A stretch of 64,000 bases of DNA from Ophioderma brevispina (GCA_023653785.1 JAMKCH010001645.1:1-64000), one strand, 5' to 3'. Positions 37,190 through 48,338 are shown, counted from the stretch's first letter. Translations and numbers: made by a program. The notes: generated by a model not told the origin, from the letters alone.

Positions 37190-37720
37190 CCTAAATCTGT
37201 TGGCATTTTGGCAGCCAATATGTTGGGCCATTTTGGCAGCCATCTGGGATCTATGGTATTATGAAGGATTAAGTATTTAAAAAAAGTACAAATTTGAATT
37301 CTTGACGCAAAAACCTATACCAAGAAATTAGAATCATATTGTATTAGCTGTAGAAGCTGCGCTATTGCTAATTATATGTGCTGGCGGCCATCTTGGCGGC
37401 CATCTGGATTTCGGTAAGGGAGACTTTAGTGTTAAAAAGAAGTACAAATTTGAATTCATGACCCCCCAAATCCACACAAACACAAGAAATCATCCCTTAT
37501 AGCTGCTTTAAAAACTGAGCTATTGCTATTATATGTGGTGGCCGCCATCTTGGTGGCCATCTTGGATTTCAAAATGCTCACGGGTGCAATGTTGGCACCC
37601 CTCAGTTTCTGAATCAGTAGGTCTTCAAGAGATTGCAGACAACAGCCCCTAAAAAAATTGTGCGAGACCTACTTTTGGTCAGGTTAAACAAAATGGGGTT
37701 TTGGCCCCAGACTAGATGAC
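37190..37720 (+). repeat. Dispersed repeat D, copy 2
   Basis: Contains three tandem subunits with GCCATTTTGGCAGCCATCTG, GCGGCCATCTTGGCGGCCAT and GCCGCCATCTTGGTGGCC phrases, each preceded by CTATTGCTAATTATATGTG. A GGTGCAATGTTGGCACCCCT tail follows. Reverse complement of 24800-25330. The GCCGCCAT cores resemble YY1-type sites, though this may only reflect the repeat's composition. Confidence 0.8.
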
Positions 37721-37766
37721 TTTTGTTTGAATTGAAAATGGTACCAACAGTGTTCCATTCTTAAGT

Positions 37767-38118
37767 TGACAAGATAGCTCAATCAGGTAAGACGCTCGAC
37801 TCAAGGGTATGCTCATCCATGCGATAGCGTGCGTTCGAGCCCTGTGAGATTCAGCTATCTTGTAATTTCCCTGGACAAGAAATTAAACGCTTGGTTGTCT
37901 CGATTACCCAGGCGATATTTGGGGAGTTGGTCACGGCTGCAATGGTATCTCGAGTATGTTGTGATAAGGGTAAGCGCTGATCACGTTCTGCTGCATCCCT
38001 TGAAATGATGCTAAATGGTTATGGTATGGATGGGCCACAGTGATCAGCGGCCATTTGTCGAAAGAGCTTAGAGGCCACTAGATAAGGCGTATATAAATCG
38101 TGCTATGATCTATTATTA
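37767..38118 (+). mobile_element. tRNA-derived SINE
   Basis: The head has a pol III A box, TAGCTCAATCAGG (37775-37787), and a B box, GCGTTCGAGCC (37831-37841), spaced as in a tRNA with an enlarged middle. The body runs on through CAGCTATCTTGTAATTTCC and a GTAAGCGCTGATCACG block. The tail TATAAATCGTGCTATGATCT ends in ATTATTATG, a short-repeat 3' end typical of LINE-mobilised SINEs. The head does not fold into a clean tRNA, so it is not a tRNA gene. Confidence 0.8.
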
Positions 38119-38691
38119 TGAAAGTTCGTTGGAACCCAAAATACCATTTGATAAAATATGCATTATTTAGTTCACCACCTCATAGGACACTTTTTGTAAG
38201 CTTATAGGAAGAAAGGATTCTTTCAAAAGATGAAAAATTCAGTGAAGTATATTATCTGAAAATTAAGTCACTGTGTAGAAGATTTAAGCGACTACGGACA
38301 TTTCCAGAAAAATGTGACCAATTTGTTTGAACTATTTAAAAAAATATTTTCGCAATATTTATACCAAGTATTAAATCACGCATAATTAGAATAAGCTGAA
38401 AACGCTTCTTTTTGTACAAAACGATGATTTAGCCATTTTATTTTCTCTCTGTAGGGCTGATTAGGGCAGCAAGGGAGGTTCAAAAATAATTTGAGTTTCC
38501 TTTTCATGTTTGCCCAATAAACCTTCAAAACATTTCCCCAAAATGCTCCTCTCAAAAAATTAAACTCTCAGGGGGAGAGGGGAATATCTGACTGCATCTT
38601 TAATACATTTTACTGATAAAGACTAATAAGAGGACTGTAGCTTTGTGTCTTATCTCAAACTTTACCCTTATTTTCTGCTGTAATATTTCAG

Positions 38692-38775
38692 GTTCCTAAA
38701 AGGTTGATGATGGCTCTGAATCTACTAAAGAAGGAGTATGAACTTAGTAAATTACAACAAAAACTGGGTAGAGAG
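38692..38775 (+). CDS. LONP1: LONP1 exon 8: coiled coil
   Basis: Exactly 28 codons, phase 0 on both sides: [20 protein letters not shown] then LQQKLGRE. Human Lon reads [34 protein letters not shown] acceptor and GTAAAC donor. No indel. Confidence 0.97.
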
Positions 38776-39289
38776 GTAAACATATTATAAATTAAGATTA
38801 ATATAATACTTGTTTGTGTAACCTTGTTACATTGTTTACTCTGCCTTTTTTCAACATGTCTAAAACATTGTTAAACTTAGACTAGGTCCGTGGGTAGTTT
38901 AAGGCATGTTTAACTTCAGGCTTTCATCAAATGCCTGATAGTTTCAGCTATATGTGATACTCGTGGTTAGACCAGTTGTCTCCTTTATTTCTCTTATCTT
39001 TCTTTTTTTGCGAGTCTTCAGTTGATTTCTTCTCGTCCATTTTTCCTTTGCTTCTATTTTTATGCTTGTGTGTATAGTATTGAATTATAGCAGGTGCAAC
39101 ACAGTGACGTACAAGTTTTAAATAGGCCCAGGGTTTTGTCTCCATCACTGAAGAAATTCTGAAGCTCCTTGCATAACTCGACATTCTTGAAATTTACTCG
39201 AGGGCTTCCTGCATAGCATTTCCAACTACGGAAGGCTTTATCTTACATATAAATTATTCACATGCACGTAATATTATAGGCGAAGATAA

Positions 39290-39450
39290 GTCCGAGTTCG
39301 GTGGATGATATTTGCGGCATTTAAATACTGTGGTTAGCTAAACAACTTGTTAAAATATTTAACCTGTGGTTTTTTAAACTGTGTGTCTAGCTAACCACAG
39401 TTGAGGACTAACCACCGTTTATTTTAAACATCCTTTGAGAATACGGCCCC
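39290..39450. repeat. Small palindromic element
   Basis: ACTGTGGTTAGCTAA near 39328 is mirrored by TAGCTAACCACAGT near 39390. It is followed by TTTGAGAATACGGCCC, a phrase that also follows the TGGTTTAAACCAGGG palindrome near 18908-18955. Likely a small foldback MITE. Confidence 0.5.
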
Positions 39451-39587
39451 AAATGTTTACAAAAATGAAAAATGGAAATCTTTGCAGCAAGTTGAAGATT
39501 TAATAGGAAGAATGACACATGACAAATTACCTAAGGAAGTTCTGATACATAGTGTTCTCGTGTGTGGGGGTGGGGTAGAAAGGATGT

Positions 39588-39990
39588 ATAAGGGTCCCCA
39601 TCAGAGGATGATTTAAGCTCGACCCAAAATACAATTCGAATCCCCAAATTACGTCCTAAAAGTACCACATACTTCCTCACACTCCTACTCTTTTGCACGC
39701 AAAAACGCCAACTTGAACTTCAGGCACTGTGTTTGCCCATAGAACTTTACGGTAATTGAGGAAAAGGGGCTGAAAACGGTAGAGAACATGTCTATCTTCA
39801 GGGATCACCTAAAAAAGTCTGATTACCCTCAAGTTTAGCAGCTGAACTCAGCACTTTGAAGTTGGCATTTGTGACAGGTTTTGCGTGCAAAAGAATAGGA
39901 GTGTGAGAAAGTACATGGTAATTTTATGACATAATTTGGTGATTCAAATTGCATTTTGGCTCGCTTAAATCATCTTCTGGGTCCCCATTT
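39588..39990. mobile_element. Foldback element with about 130-bp arms
   Basis: The left arm (39588-39725), containing GATGATTTAAGC, AATTCGAATCCCCAAATT and CACTCCTACTCTTTTGCACGC, is reverse-complementary to the right arm (39855-39990) around a central loop of about 130 bases. No coding capacity. Confidence 0.75.
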
Positions 39991-40287
39991 CCATGGGCCT
40001 GCATGCCTATTCAGGGTTCTTCTTTTGTACCATACCTTACTTTTTGGTGTTATTTTTTAGTGAAGATAATAAACTAAGAATAAAATAAAAAGTTGTGGGC
40101 AGTAGAGGCACAAATTCAAATTGGGGAAGGGTATAGTCTAGTACAGTAGCATTGGGGAATGATTAAGGCTCTCTGGAAGAATAGACACCCCTGGTGGTGT
40201 CTGGATTGACTAAATATCAACAAGGCTTGTAAAAATATATACAAATCATTAACATTTATTATATGGCCATTACTCTGGTGGTTGTAG

Positions 40288-40419
40288 GTGGAAGAGAAGG
40301 TGAAAACAGCCCACCGTAAATTTATGCTTCAAGAACAACTCAAGATCATCAAGAAAGAACTAGGCCTGGAGAAGGATGACAAAGATGCAATTGAGGAGAA
40401 ATTCAAAGAGAGACTGAAA
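40288..40419 (+). CDS. LONP1: LONP1 exon 9: coiled coil and start of AAA+ neck
   Basis: 44 codons, phase 0 at both ends, beginning [19 protein letters not shown] and continuing [18 protein letters not shown] and KFKERLK. Human Lon: VEEKIKQTHRKYLLQEQLK, then [18 protein letters not shown] and KFRERLK. TGTAG acceptor and GTGAGT donor. No indel. Confidence 0.98.
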
Positions 40420-40491
40420 GTGAGTATTGGTATTTTTTAAGGCAAGTGCTAGTTTTGTTTTGCTTGTTTTGTTTGTCAGTGTGACTAAATT

Positions 40492-41024
40492 TAAAGCGGC
40501 ACTGGCACATTTTCAAAAAATATGAAATTTCTTCCATTTGCTCTCAAATGATAGTCTAGGCCATTGGAAGAACAGAGATATATTTTACACATAAAAATAA
40601 CATACCCCAAAACAGATAGGGACATTGATATGAGGATAAAGACATCCAGGTAATTTGTAGGCCAACTTAGTTTTCCATAACTTTAATCAACAAATGTGTA
40701 TATTACATGAATATTTTTGACTCATACTCACTGATATTAAAACCACAAAGGTTATAGACCGATCAAACAGTGTGCATAGCGTGGGAAACATGCATACGGC
40801 ATGCATGTTCTTGTGTTAAACGCCATTTTTGTCGTCTGCTGAATTTAACGTCGCCGGCGACGTTAAATTATAAAATCGTTCTGTTTACCCATAAGGAAGC
40901 TGATTTGGTCTTAATCATTTCGGGTGAGCGCTTTTGTATATAAAAGCCTTACAACCATGCAAAAATATTGATTTTGAAAAATCTTGAGGGCGCACTATTT
41001 TTCAAATGTGCCAGTGTCTCTTTA
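40492..41024. mobile_element. MITE family E, copy 1
   Basis: The left end AAAGCGGCACTGGCACATTT and the right end, read in reverse, AAAGAGACACTGGCACATTT are about 20-bp inverted repeats. Next to the right end is GGGCGCACTATTTTTC, also seen in the second copy at 57982-58288. The interior is non-coding. TTTAA flanks suggest the target site. Confidence 0.8.
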
Positions 41025-41110
41025 AAAGTTTTTTTATTTTAATTTTTTTTTCTAATTTAATTTACTTTGATGTTATTGATAAACGTAATGTGAATCTGGT
41101 TAACTTTCAG

Positions 41111-41199
41111 GACAAAACAGTACCGAAAGCTGCCATGGATGTAATTGATGAAGAAATGAACAAACTTGGTTTTCTTGATAACCACTCATCTGAATTCAG
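41111..41199 (+). CDS. LONP1: LONP1 exon 10: neck of AAA+ domain
   Basis: Starts in phase 0 after TTTCAG with [20 protein letters not shown], then FLDNHSSEF, and ends in phase 2 at a GTAAAA donor. Human Lon: [29 protein letters not shown]. No indel. The next exon of the family was not found before 45810. Confidence 0.97.
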
Positions 41200-41714
41200 G
41201 TAAAACAATTTTAGGATTGCAATATTAGTGCTTGACAGGTAGGTAATACATCCAGTGGCAGATTTAAGAGTCAGCAGTGTCAGCAGCTGCTGACAGGGCC
41301 CCCTTAAAATATTGCTCTCAGGGTCCCCTAAGACACCCCTAGTCGCACTAAAGTCATTACTTCGTTATTTTTATTATTATTACAATTAGAGGACCGATAC
41401 TCCGAGGTATACCCAACAGTGGTTAACCACTCTACTAGGTGTATCCTTCGAAACTTGACCAAACGGCTTGGGGGCACAATCAGGTAAACAACCTACTTTT
41501 CTCGAAACTGACTGTGCTATACATGTACAGGTATGTACTCTCTGTACATGGGACCAGACAGGCTTCACGTCCCCTCCTAGGACGGGATGATTCTCGCGTG
41601 GTTCATTTGCCCAAGATCCCAAATGACCCAGGGGAGAGCGGAATTCTAGTGTTACTCAATAGAGTTTCATATACAAATTAAAATATCAGAATTAGTACCC
41701 GATTAAAATCCCAG

Positions 41715-41800
41715 CTAGTGGCCTTACCGGGGTTTGAACCGGGGGACCCATCTTGCACCAAAGGCGAATATCTACCAAGTGGGTCCAACGTCTCCCTTTT
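41715..41800 (-). mobile_element. tRNA-like SINE head, minus strand
   Basis: On the minus strand a perfect B box GGTTCAAACCC (41740-41730) is preceded about 30 bases upstream by ACTTGGTAGATATTCGCC, which resembles an A box and anticodon arm. CCCCGGTAAGGCC follows. It lacks a closed acceptor stem, so a SINE is more likely than a tRNA gene. The body probably extends towards 41250, where the non-LTR-like phrases on either side are mirrored (a GCTGACAGGGCC phrase at about 41289 and 41851). Confidence 0.55.
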
Positions 41801-42099
41801 TTCACTGCACTCTTCACTTCGCGACGCTAAAAGGCCCCCACCTTAAAGCCTGCTGACAGGGCCATTTTGCTTAAAAATCCGCCACTGAATACAATCTTTA
41901 ATGTAGAGAGCCATCGAGGATCAGTGGTGATGCTACACAAAAGGTTGATGCACACCTTGGAATAACATTCACATGTCAGCAAAACTGCCATTTCCATAGA
42001 CACACACAGTGAAAAATTCAATTTTTTGCCATAAAGGTTAGGAAAATCAGATTTTCATGCGGTTTTTGACTCTACTTGTTGGGAAATGACTAGTTTATA

Positions 42100-42368
42100 T
42101 AATGACAGCATTTTAGAGCTATAATAAGGTGTTTGAGTCGCTAAAATTGCGAAATATCAATTTTCCACCCTATATTCAGTATTTTCGTACTTTCCTCAAC
42201 ATTTGACGTCATGGTGACGTCATAATGGGGATGCTATTACTTATTTTGGTACCAACGGAAAGAAGAAACTCTAAGCTATCCTTTGGTACCAAATTTACAG
42301 GAATCGGGTGTTCAGTAACGAAAATCACGGGGGGTTTTGTTACAAAAAATGGCTCAGGTACATGAGGG
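42100..42368 (+). repeat. Dispersed repeat F, copy 1
   Basis: Collinear with 60830-61040: AAATTGCGAAATATCAATTT, TGACGTCATGGTGACGTCAT, TTTGGTACCAA, ACAGGAATCGGGTGTTCAGT and AACGAAAATCACGGGGGG. Two TGACGTCA octamers (CRE-type) lie within it. No supported protein. Confidence 0.8.
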
Positions 42369-42412
42369 TTAATACACATCATGGAATACAAGGTCTATAG
42401 ATACCATTATAA

Positions 42413-42670
42413 TTGTGTATCAGGTTGAGAAGGGCCTTTGAGTTCGAGGAGGGAGGTTCGAGGAGGAGGGGGCCTCCAAAGAAGACATGGAAGAAGCAAG
42501 TGGAGGAGGAGAGTAGGAGGGTTGGGTTGAGGATGGAGAATGCAATTGCATTGAATCGGGTGGAGTGGAAGGAAGGAGTAAGGGCGGTTGCTGCCAGTGT
42601 GAGGTGAATCCAGCCACCCCAGTTTACGGGGACAAAACCGGATTTAAAACTTTGGATTTACTACTACATC
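42413..42670 (+). mobile_element. LINE 3' end (C-terminal RT tail and UTR)
   Basis: An open frame reads RRRGPPKKTWKKQVEEESRR, then VGLRMENA and NRVEWKEGVRAVAASVR before a stop. This is the basic GRP..TW...V..D tail with W..GV that ends many LINE reverse transcriptases. The 3' UTR that follows (GTGAATCCAGCCACCC, AAACCGGATTTAAAACTTT, then TTTACTACTAC) recurs at 47400-47478 and 49482-49556, identifying it as a LINE 3' end with a TAC-repeat tail. 5'-truncated, as is usual. Confidence 0.75.
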
Positions 42671-42719
42671 GTGTATCAGGTTGAGTGTGATTTTATTTAC
42701 AATATTAAAGCATACCCTG

Positions 42720-43060
42720 GAACAGATGGTTTGTAGAGATCTATGAACATAACTTGAAAGGTTTGTAGAGAACATGAACAATGTTGAAAGGTTTATAGAG
42801 ATCCATGAACAAAGTTGAAAGGTTTATAGAGATCCATGAACAAAGATGAAAAGTTAAGAGAAATCCATGAACAAAATGTGAAAGGTTTATAGAGATCCAT
42901 GAACAAAGTTGAAAAAGATATCCATGAACAAAGTTAAAATGTTTATAGAAATCCAAAAACAAAGGTGAAAGGTTAATAGAGGTGATAGAAATGACATGTA
43001 CAAAGTTGATGCACCCCTGGAATGAAAAGTCTATATAAACCCTAATGTGATACTTTGTAT
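42720..43060 (+). repeat. Minisatellite, about 40-45-bp unit
   Basis: The phrase TTGAAAGGTTTATAGAGATC then CATGAACAAAG is repeated about seven times with small indels between 42740 and 42970. It continues as longer, more diverged units (CCTGGAATGAAA..GTCTA) to about 43370. An open minus frame across it is a by-product. Confidence 0.8.
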
Positions 43061-43370
43061 CAGTTTGACACACCCCAGGATGAAAGGTCTATAGAAAGAG
43101 ATCAGTGTACAAGATTGATGCAACCTCCAGAATGAAGCATCTATTGGGAGAACACTGCAATGGCATGTACAATTAAAATTGCTGCATATACTGGAATGAA
43201 AAGTCTACAAAGAGATTAGTGTAATGCTTTGAAGAAGACTAATGCACACCCAGAATGAAGGGCCTGTGGATTGATCATGTGGTACCCTCATACCCTCAGA
43301 ATAAAAGGGCCTTCAAGAGATAATTGCATTGCTGTTCATGAGGTTGATGTACACCCTGGAATGAAAGGTT

Positions 43371-44467
43371 TACATACCTTAAATGTCGGTAATAAGGCTC
43401 ACCCGTCTCTTAAACGCCCCTCAGATTATTGCCAAGTTTCATCACAATTCCGTGGTAATAAACTTTCTACAAAATGCTTTGCTGGCTAAATGCTCTGCCC
43501 AATTTACTTCATTATTATGTTTTGAGAATCTTCCGTCCTATATTACTATACACATGCTGGAAAACCAATAAAAACAACACTTCTCAACAATCTACGCTCT
43601 CTCGAAACTTTGGTGTCCAAATACTTACAACACTTTAGATCAATCCCCCTTAACTTTCTTTGAATTTTAAACGGAACGCATTCCTAATGCAGTTTATGTC
43701 TGTGCACCCTGGTAACGAGACAGTATTAAGCCGCATGCGCACACAAATCCACTAGGCTAAATCCTTCTTGCTAGTCATCGCTGGCCCGCCATGTTCATCG
43801 AATAATTCAGCATAATGCCGTGTGAGGGCCAAGGATTCAGGCTAATTATGTACCACGGAAGTAACATAGCGTGTGCACATGAATTCCAGTCATGTCATGT
43901 CATGTCGATTTTGCATCGGTCATGTCAACATGGTCAAGGACGCGTTTGTTTTTATTTTAAATTTTCTGCTGGTGGAAGTAGATTTGCCGGAAGATTGATT
44001 AAATGTGTGGATAGTGCCCACACCAGGAGAGTACCGCTGTTGGAGTAAAGATTTTCAGGTCAGTTAAAGGTAACGCTGATCCAGTGTCAGGGGCGTAGGT
44101 CACTAGCAGGGCCATGGCCCAATGGTACCATTTACTCATGTCCATGAACTTGTCATGCTTGTACTTCGAGTCTCCTGGTAATTGTAGGCAAGAGCAACTC
44201 GCGAAAACCTTGAAGTTGAAACAATTTTTGTTGAGTCCGCCAGAAGACGGATGTAATTAACAAATGGATCTCTAAAAAACATCAGATCGGCAATAAATAG
44301 TCATCTTAAGAGGTACAGGGGGATTGTTATTTTTGACAGAGCTCAGACTGAGCCCAAGTCCAATGAATTTCATGAACGGGCCAAGCTAAAGTTGAAATGA
44401 ATGTGTATAGTAATATAAGGACACAAGAGTCCGCAAAACATAATAATGTAAATGGAATTCTGGTTTC
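43371..44467. other. No gene seen
   Basis: Frames up to 77 residues without recognised similarity. A CATGTCATGTCATGTC run lies at about 43892-43906. Confidence 0.45.
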
Positions 44468-44580
44468 GCCCAATACCAACATTTATTGGATCGCTATGAG
44501 TTGCCAAAATATTGGGCTCGACTGCGTCCGCTCAATATTTTTTTCAACTCATAGCTGGACCAATAATTTGGGTATTGGAC
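44466..44580. repeat. Palindromic element
   Basis: CAATACC..ATTGGATCGCTATGAGTTG (about 44471-44503) is mirrored by CAACTCATAGCTGGACCAAT and GGTATTG (about 44547-44577). The loop contains AAATATTGGG / CTCAATATTT, extending the hairpin. Probably a small foldback MITE. Confidence 0.7.
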
Positions 44581-45806
44581 TTAAAGAATCCAATTTCATA
44601 CCAACTTGGTAATTTGTATAACACCTCTATCCAGTGCCTTTGTTCTTTCTAATCTTCATTGCCAAATTTCATCATAAAGCAAATGATCGTCGCAACCAGG
44701 CGAACTTTGGTTTGAGAACGCTTGTGATCAACCATATGCTTCTAAAAATACCAAAAAATTCATGCCAAAAATGCAATATGCGCTGATATTAACAATGCGA
44801 ATGCAAACCTTGGTGGAGATTTGCTGGTCTAGAACTAGCTAATATGTGCACAACTCACCCCTACATTTTCTAATTAAAGTGGAGACACCTTTTTAGAAAC
44901 CTCCATCCTGTTAAATGTCTTAAATAGACCATTTTAGATGTGCTATTTTTGTACAGCTATGGCGCACCCATTGTTTATGTTATGAGTTTGGTTCCAAACA
45001 TTGATCTTTTGTGTGTGAGCATTGGGTATTCTATTTTTTATAATCAAGGTGATATATTTTGTCTACAATTTGCATACAGCCCTTGGAGTGTACACATTCG
45101 GGTCCCTTCAATTGAAATCCCTTGGATACTTTAGTTCCCTACAATTGTTTTGTGTAAAAAGAACTTCATTAACCTATATTCTATATTATAGCAATTCAGA
45201 AATTCACAAGCTTTCATATTACCCATTTTTAACGTTTTAAGTCCAAAGATTCCAACAAGATCATCGCCTATCCCCGAGTTTTGACTGGACTTTTCAGTGC
45301 TGTGCCTCACCCCTTAAAATCTATCGCGAGTCGTTATAGCGCACCCCTGTAATCCAAGGCCTAGGGACCACTGTTCGTTCACAAGTGTCATCTCCTTATT
45401 TTAATCCTCCTTGGATGTACCTTGCGACTAATTCTACACTGAAGGTTACTTAGTAGCCAAGATTCTAGATCTTGATGTGTATCAAATGAGTCAAATGGAA
45501 TGGCACATTGCTCTTAATACCAAAACTATCAGGAACGACAACCATGTTTCCATTGTGCATCATTCCTAAGCCAACTGTGTAGTTTTATCACTTTGTTGGT
45601 AAGCATCTTGATGTCCAAAGTAAACTCCTTTTTCCTGCTTACAACATGTGCTGTGTTTTCTATTAGTACAGCTCCTATTTAGTGTAGTTTAGGAGACAAT
45701 AATTTTTCCTTATATTGACTGGGGGATTCCAAAAGGTGCATGATTCAGTCACCAGGGAACTAACTGAGCCAGTAATTTGAAATCACTTTGATTTCTATTG
45801 ACTTGA

Positions 45807-45986
<180 letters not shown>

Positions 45987-46203
45987 TAAGTTTGCGATAG
46001 CTGCCATTGTGTTGTGCATGTATATGATAACTATTTATCTTTCCTTGAGTCAGTGGCCCTTGAAATGGTTCTTCAAGGCTAACCGTGTTCCTGATTAGCA
46101 GTTAAAGAGCCCTGACCAAAGAACTTGGCCTAATATTAGGTTTGTGAAATTTCTGACAAGTGGCAGCTATTGCACTTACGAACTTGTTGCACTCACACGA
46201 TGG

Positions 46204-46826
46204 TGTAATGCTTCTATGGACCAGGGCTGGAAAAATGCAAAATTTTTTGGGACACAATCAAATACAATCATGGCAAGATCAGGAGCATGAGCCATCACAA
46301 AAACTCTCAAAATACACTGCAAATTAGAGATATTTCTTATGGCGGCAACCAAGTAGAATTACCTCTTCTGTTGGGTGACGGACCTTGTTTTTTACATATT
46401 TAGATGAGATGTAATGCTTCTATGGACCAGGGCTGGGGAAAAATGCAAAATTTTTCGGGAATACAATCAAATACAATCATGGCAAGATCAGGAGCATGAT
46501 CCATCACAAAAACTCTCAAAATACACTGCAAATTAGAAATATTTCTTATGGCGGCAACCAAGTAGAATTACCTCTTCTGTTGGGTGACGGACCTTGTTTT
46601 TTACATATTTAGATGAGATGTAATGCTTCTATGGACCAGGGCTGGGGAAAAATGCAAAATTTTTCGGGAATACAATCAAATACAATCATGGCAAGATCAG
46701 GAGCATGATCCATCACAAAAACTCTCAAAATACACTGCAAATTAGAGATATTTCTTATGGCGGCAACCAAGTAGAATTACCTCTTCTGTTGGGTGACGGA
46801 CCTTGTTTTTTACATATTAGTGAAAG
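46204..46826 (+). repeat. Three tandem copies of a 208-bp unit
   Basis: Units start at 46204, 46411 and 46620 with GTAATGCTTCTATGGACCAG. They include AATACAATCATGGCAAGATC and CTTATGGCGGCAACC, and end in GACGGACCTTG..TACATATT. They are more than 95% alike. Copy B of the surrounding segment has only one unit (48686-48880). Confidence 0.9.
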
Positions 46827-46904
46827 GTATTTGTGGGCGCCAGCTATAGCTAGCAGGGCCAAGCAGCATCTCAGTGTGATTATGTGGGTGTCACCAAATT
46901 GAAT

Positions 46905-47130
46905 TTTTTTTTTAAATTGACCTTAATGAAAATTTGAAGTTCAATTGGGAACCAAAATTGGTCATGGTGCAGCATGGGATCACATATGTGATGGGGCAAA
47001 GGTCATGTGCCAAGGTCAAAGGTCATATGCCAGGTCAAAGGTCATATGCCAAGGTCAAGGGTCATGTGAGGTCAAAGTTGAATAAATAGGCTAAAATTGA
47101 CTTCAATTGAAAAACATTTTTAGAATTGTA
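46905..47130 (+). repeat. AGGTCA-rich repeat (copy A)
   Basis: The same family as 13540-14000, with TTGACCTTAATG, GTTCAATTGG..ACC and then five AGGTCA-like hexamers. AGGTCA-A-AGGTCA occurs at 47013-47025 and 47032-47044. Confidence 0.85.
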
Positions 47131-47478
47131 GACGGCCATTTAGTAGGTCAGGTTTTGAGGGACTGCTACTGTATTTGGTAACCAGTATACCTGTCTCAGG
47201 GCCGGGTTGTTGGAGGCTAAAACCGTCGCCCCCATCGGGTTTCTAAGGAAAGGATGAGGGGGGTAGCGGGTTACCCTGGTGGAACTACCTACAAGGGCGT
47301 CGGCTATGGAGAGCTTATGTTGCGTCATCCAGCACGTTGATGTTAGGAAGGGCATCGGTCAATATCTTTTGCTCACTAATCCTCAGACAGCAGTATTGCT
47401 TGAATGTGAGGTGAATCCGGCCACCCCCGTTAGTGGGGGCCAAAACTGATTTAAAACTTTGTTTTACTACTACTACTA
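47131..47478 (+). mobile_element. LINE tail family, copy A
   Basis: A block with GGTAACCAGTATACC, GCCCCCATCGGGTTTCTAAG, GGGTTACC..GGTGGAACTACC and CGTCGGCTATGGAGAG, followed by the 3' UTR phrase GTGAATCCGGCCACCCCCGT and a TACTACTAC tail shared with 42600-42670. Non-coding as read. Confidence 0.65.
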
Positions 47479-47569
47479 CCATTTAAGGGTCACAGTGATT
47501 TTTCTGTAAGACAAGTTATTAAATCTTTAAATTAAGAAATATGGTATTTACAGTGAATTGTTTACTCTA

Positions 47570-47625
47570 ATTTCAGTCTTTAGTTTGGTGGAATGACAGA
47601 GGTGGCTGAAATCAAGGGGACACAG
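47570..47625 (+). CDS. LONP1: LONP1 exon: after Walker A (copy A)
   Basis: Encodes YFRFSVGGMTDVAEIKGHR when small indels are allowed. As written it has GGTGGAATGACAGAGGTGGC and an extra G before ACACAG. The acceptor (CTCTAG in copy B) has lost bases here. GTACAT donor at 47626. Human Lon: YFRFSVGGMTDVAEIKGHR. Confidence 0.85.
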
Positions 47626-48212
47626 GTACATAGTTGTTTAAGCTGTTAGTTAAGATAATGGCAGCATAAAAATCGTTTACTTTTTATCCTTACAGACACA
47701 TCAGTGAATTTCCCCCAAAAGATAAAATATATATTGGAATTTGCGGAAATAGCTTAAAAGTGAAGTTAAGTCTGTAGGACTTTCATGAGGTGTATTTTCA
47801 ACTGAAAAATGATAGAAAAGGAAGAAAACAGCAGTGTTCAAAGATAAAATCTCCAATCAATTCCGGTTGTAGTAAAGTGTCCGTATGGACAGTAGGAATA
47901 AAAATACCGGATTTTGTCCTATTAGGTTGCTTTTAGCTTATCACTTGCGGGTGTGTTAGGATACCTATACTTGTATCCAAAATGCAAAAATCTGATTTTT
48001 GATGATTTTCCTTTGATTTTCTGATTTAGGAAATCACTGATTAGTGCCTTAAAATCAACACCATCACAACAAAAAATTAATACTCTGCAAAATTGCTTGA
48101 ATAATAACAAAAAATAATAAGAAACTTTTATGAACTCTAGAGGGTTGGAAGATAATGTCATAAAGGTGAATAATGCTAATTTGGTATCACTTGATTCTAT
48201 TGACTTGACAAG

Positions 48213-48338
48213 GAATTCATAGCTGTTAGTCAAACTAAAGAAGAGCACTCAGGGCAAGATATTATGCTTCAGGTCTCCAGGTTGTTGTAGGGAAGAATGA
48301 GTATAGCAGAATCCATTGCAAGAGCTCTAAATAGAGAG
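48213..48338 (+). CDS. LONP1: Walker A exon, copy B, with indels
   Basis: The same exon as 45810-45932, but the bases for GPPGVGKTS read with insertions and deletions (near 48270-48300), so no single frame spans it. The flanking GTAAGA donor and the first and last 30 bases are intact. Probably the same exon on the other haplotype. Confidence 0.85.

Larger units (their letters stand above)
23097..38691 (+). other. LONP1: LONP1 intron 7, invaded by retroelements
   Basis: GTATGT donor to TTTCAG acceptor, 15.6 kb. Most of the length is mobile DNA listed separately: three MITE-like elements, a 0.5 kb repeat inverted relative to one at 37.2 kb, a Penelope-like fragment, an 8.8 kb DIRS-like element and a tRNA-derived SINE. 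No exon of Lon was found inside, and the flanking exons are adjacent in the protein. Confidence 0.85.

Noticed and set aside
37767..37850. Genuine tRNA gene
   Set aside because: The boxes are present, but the acceptor stem does not close and a SINE body follows.
41715..41800. Genuine tRNA gene on the minus strand
   Set aside because: Perfect B box, but no matching acceptor stem and an uneven A-box region.
42420..42617. Proline/serine-rich minus-strand frame
   Set aside because: Antisense shadow of the LINE RT tail.
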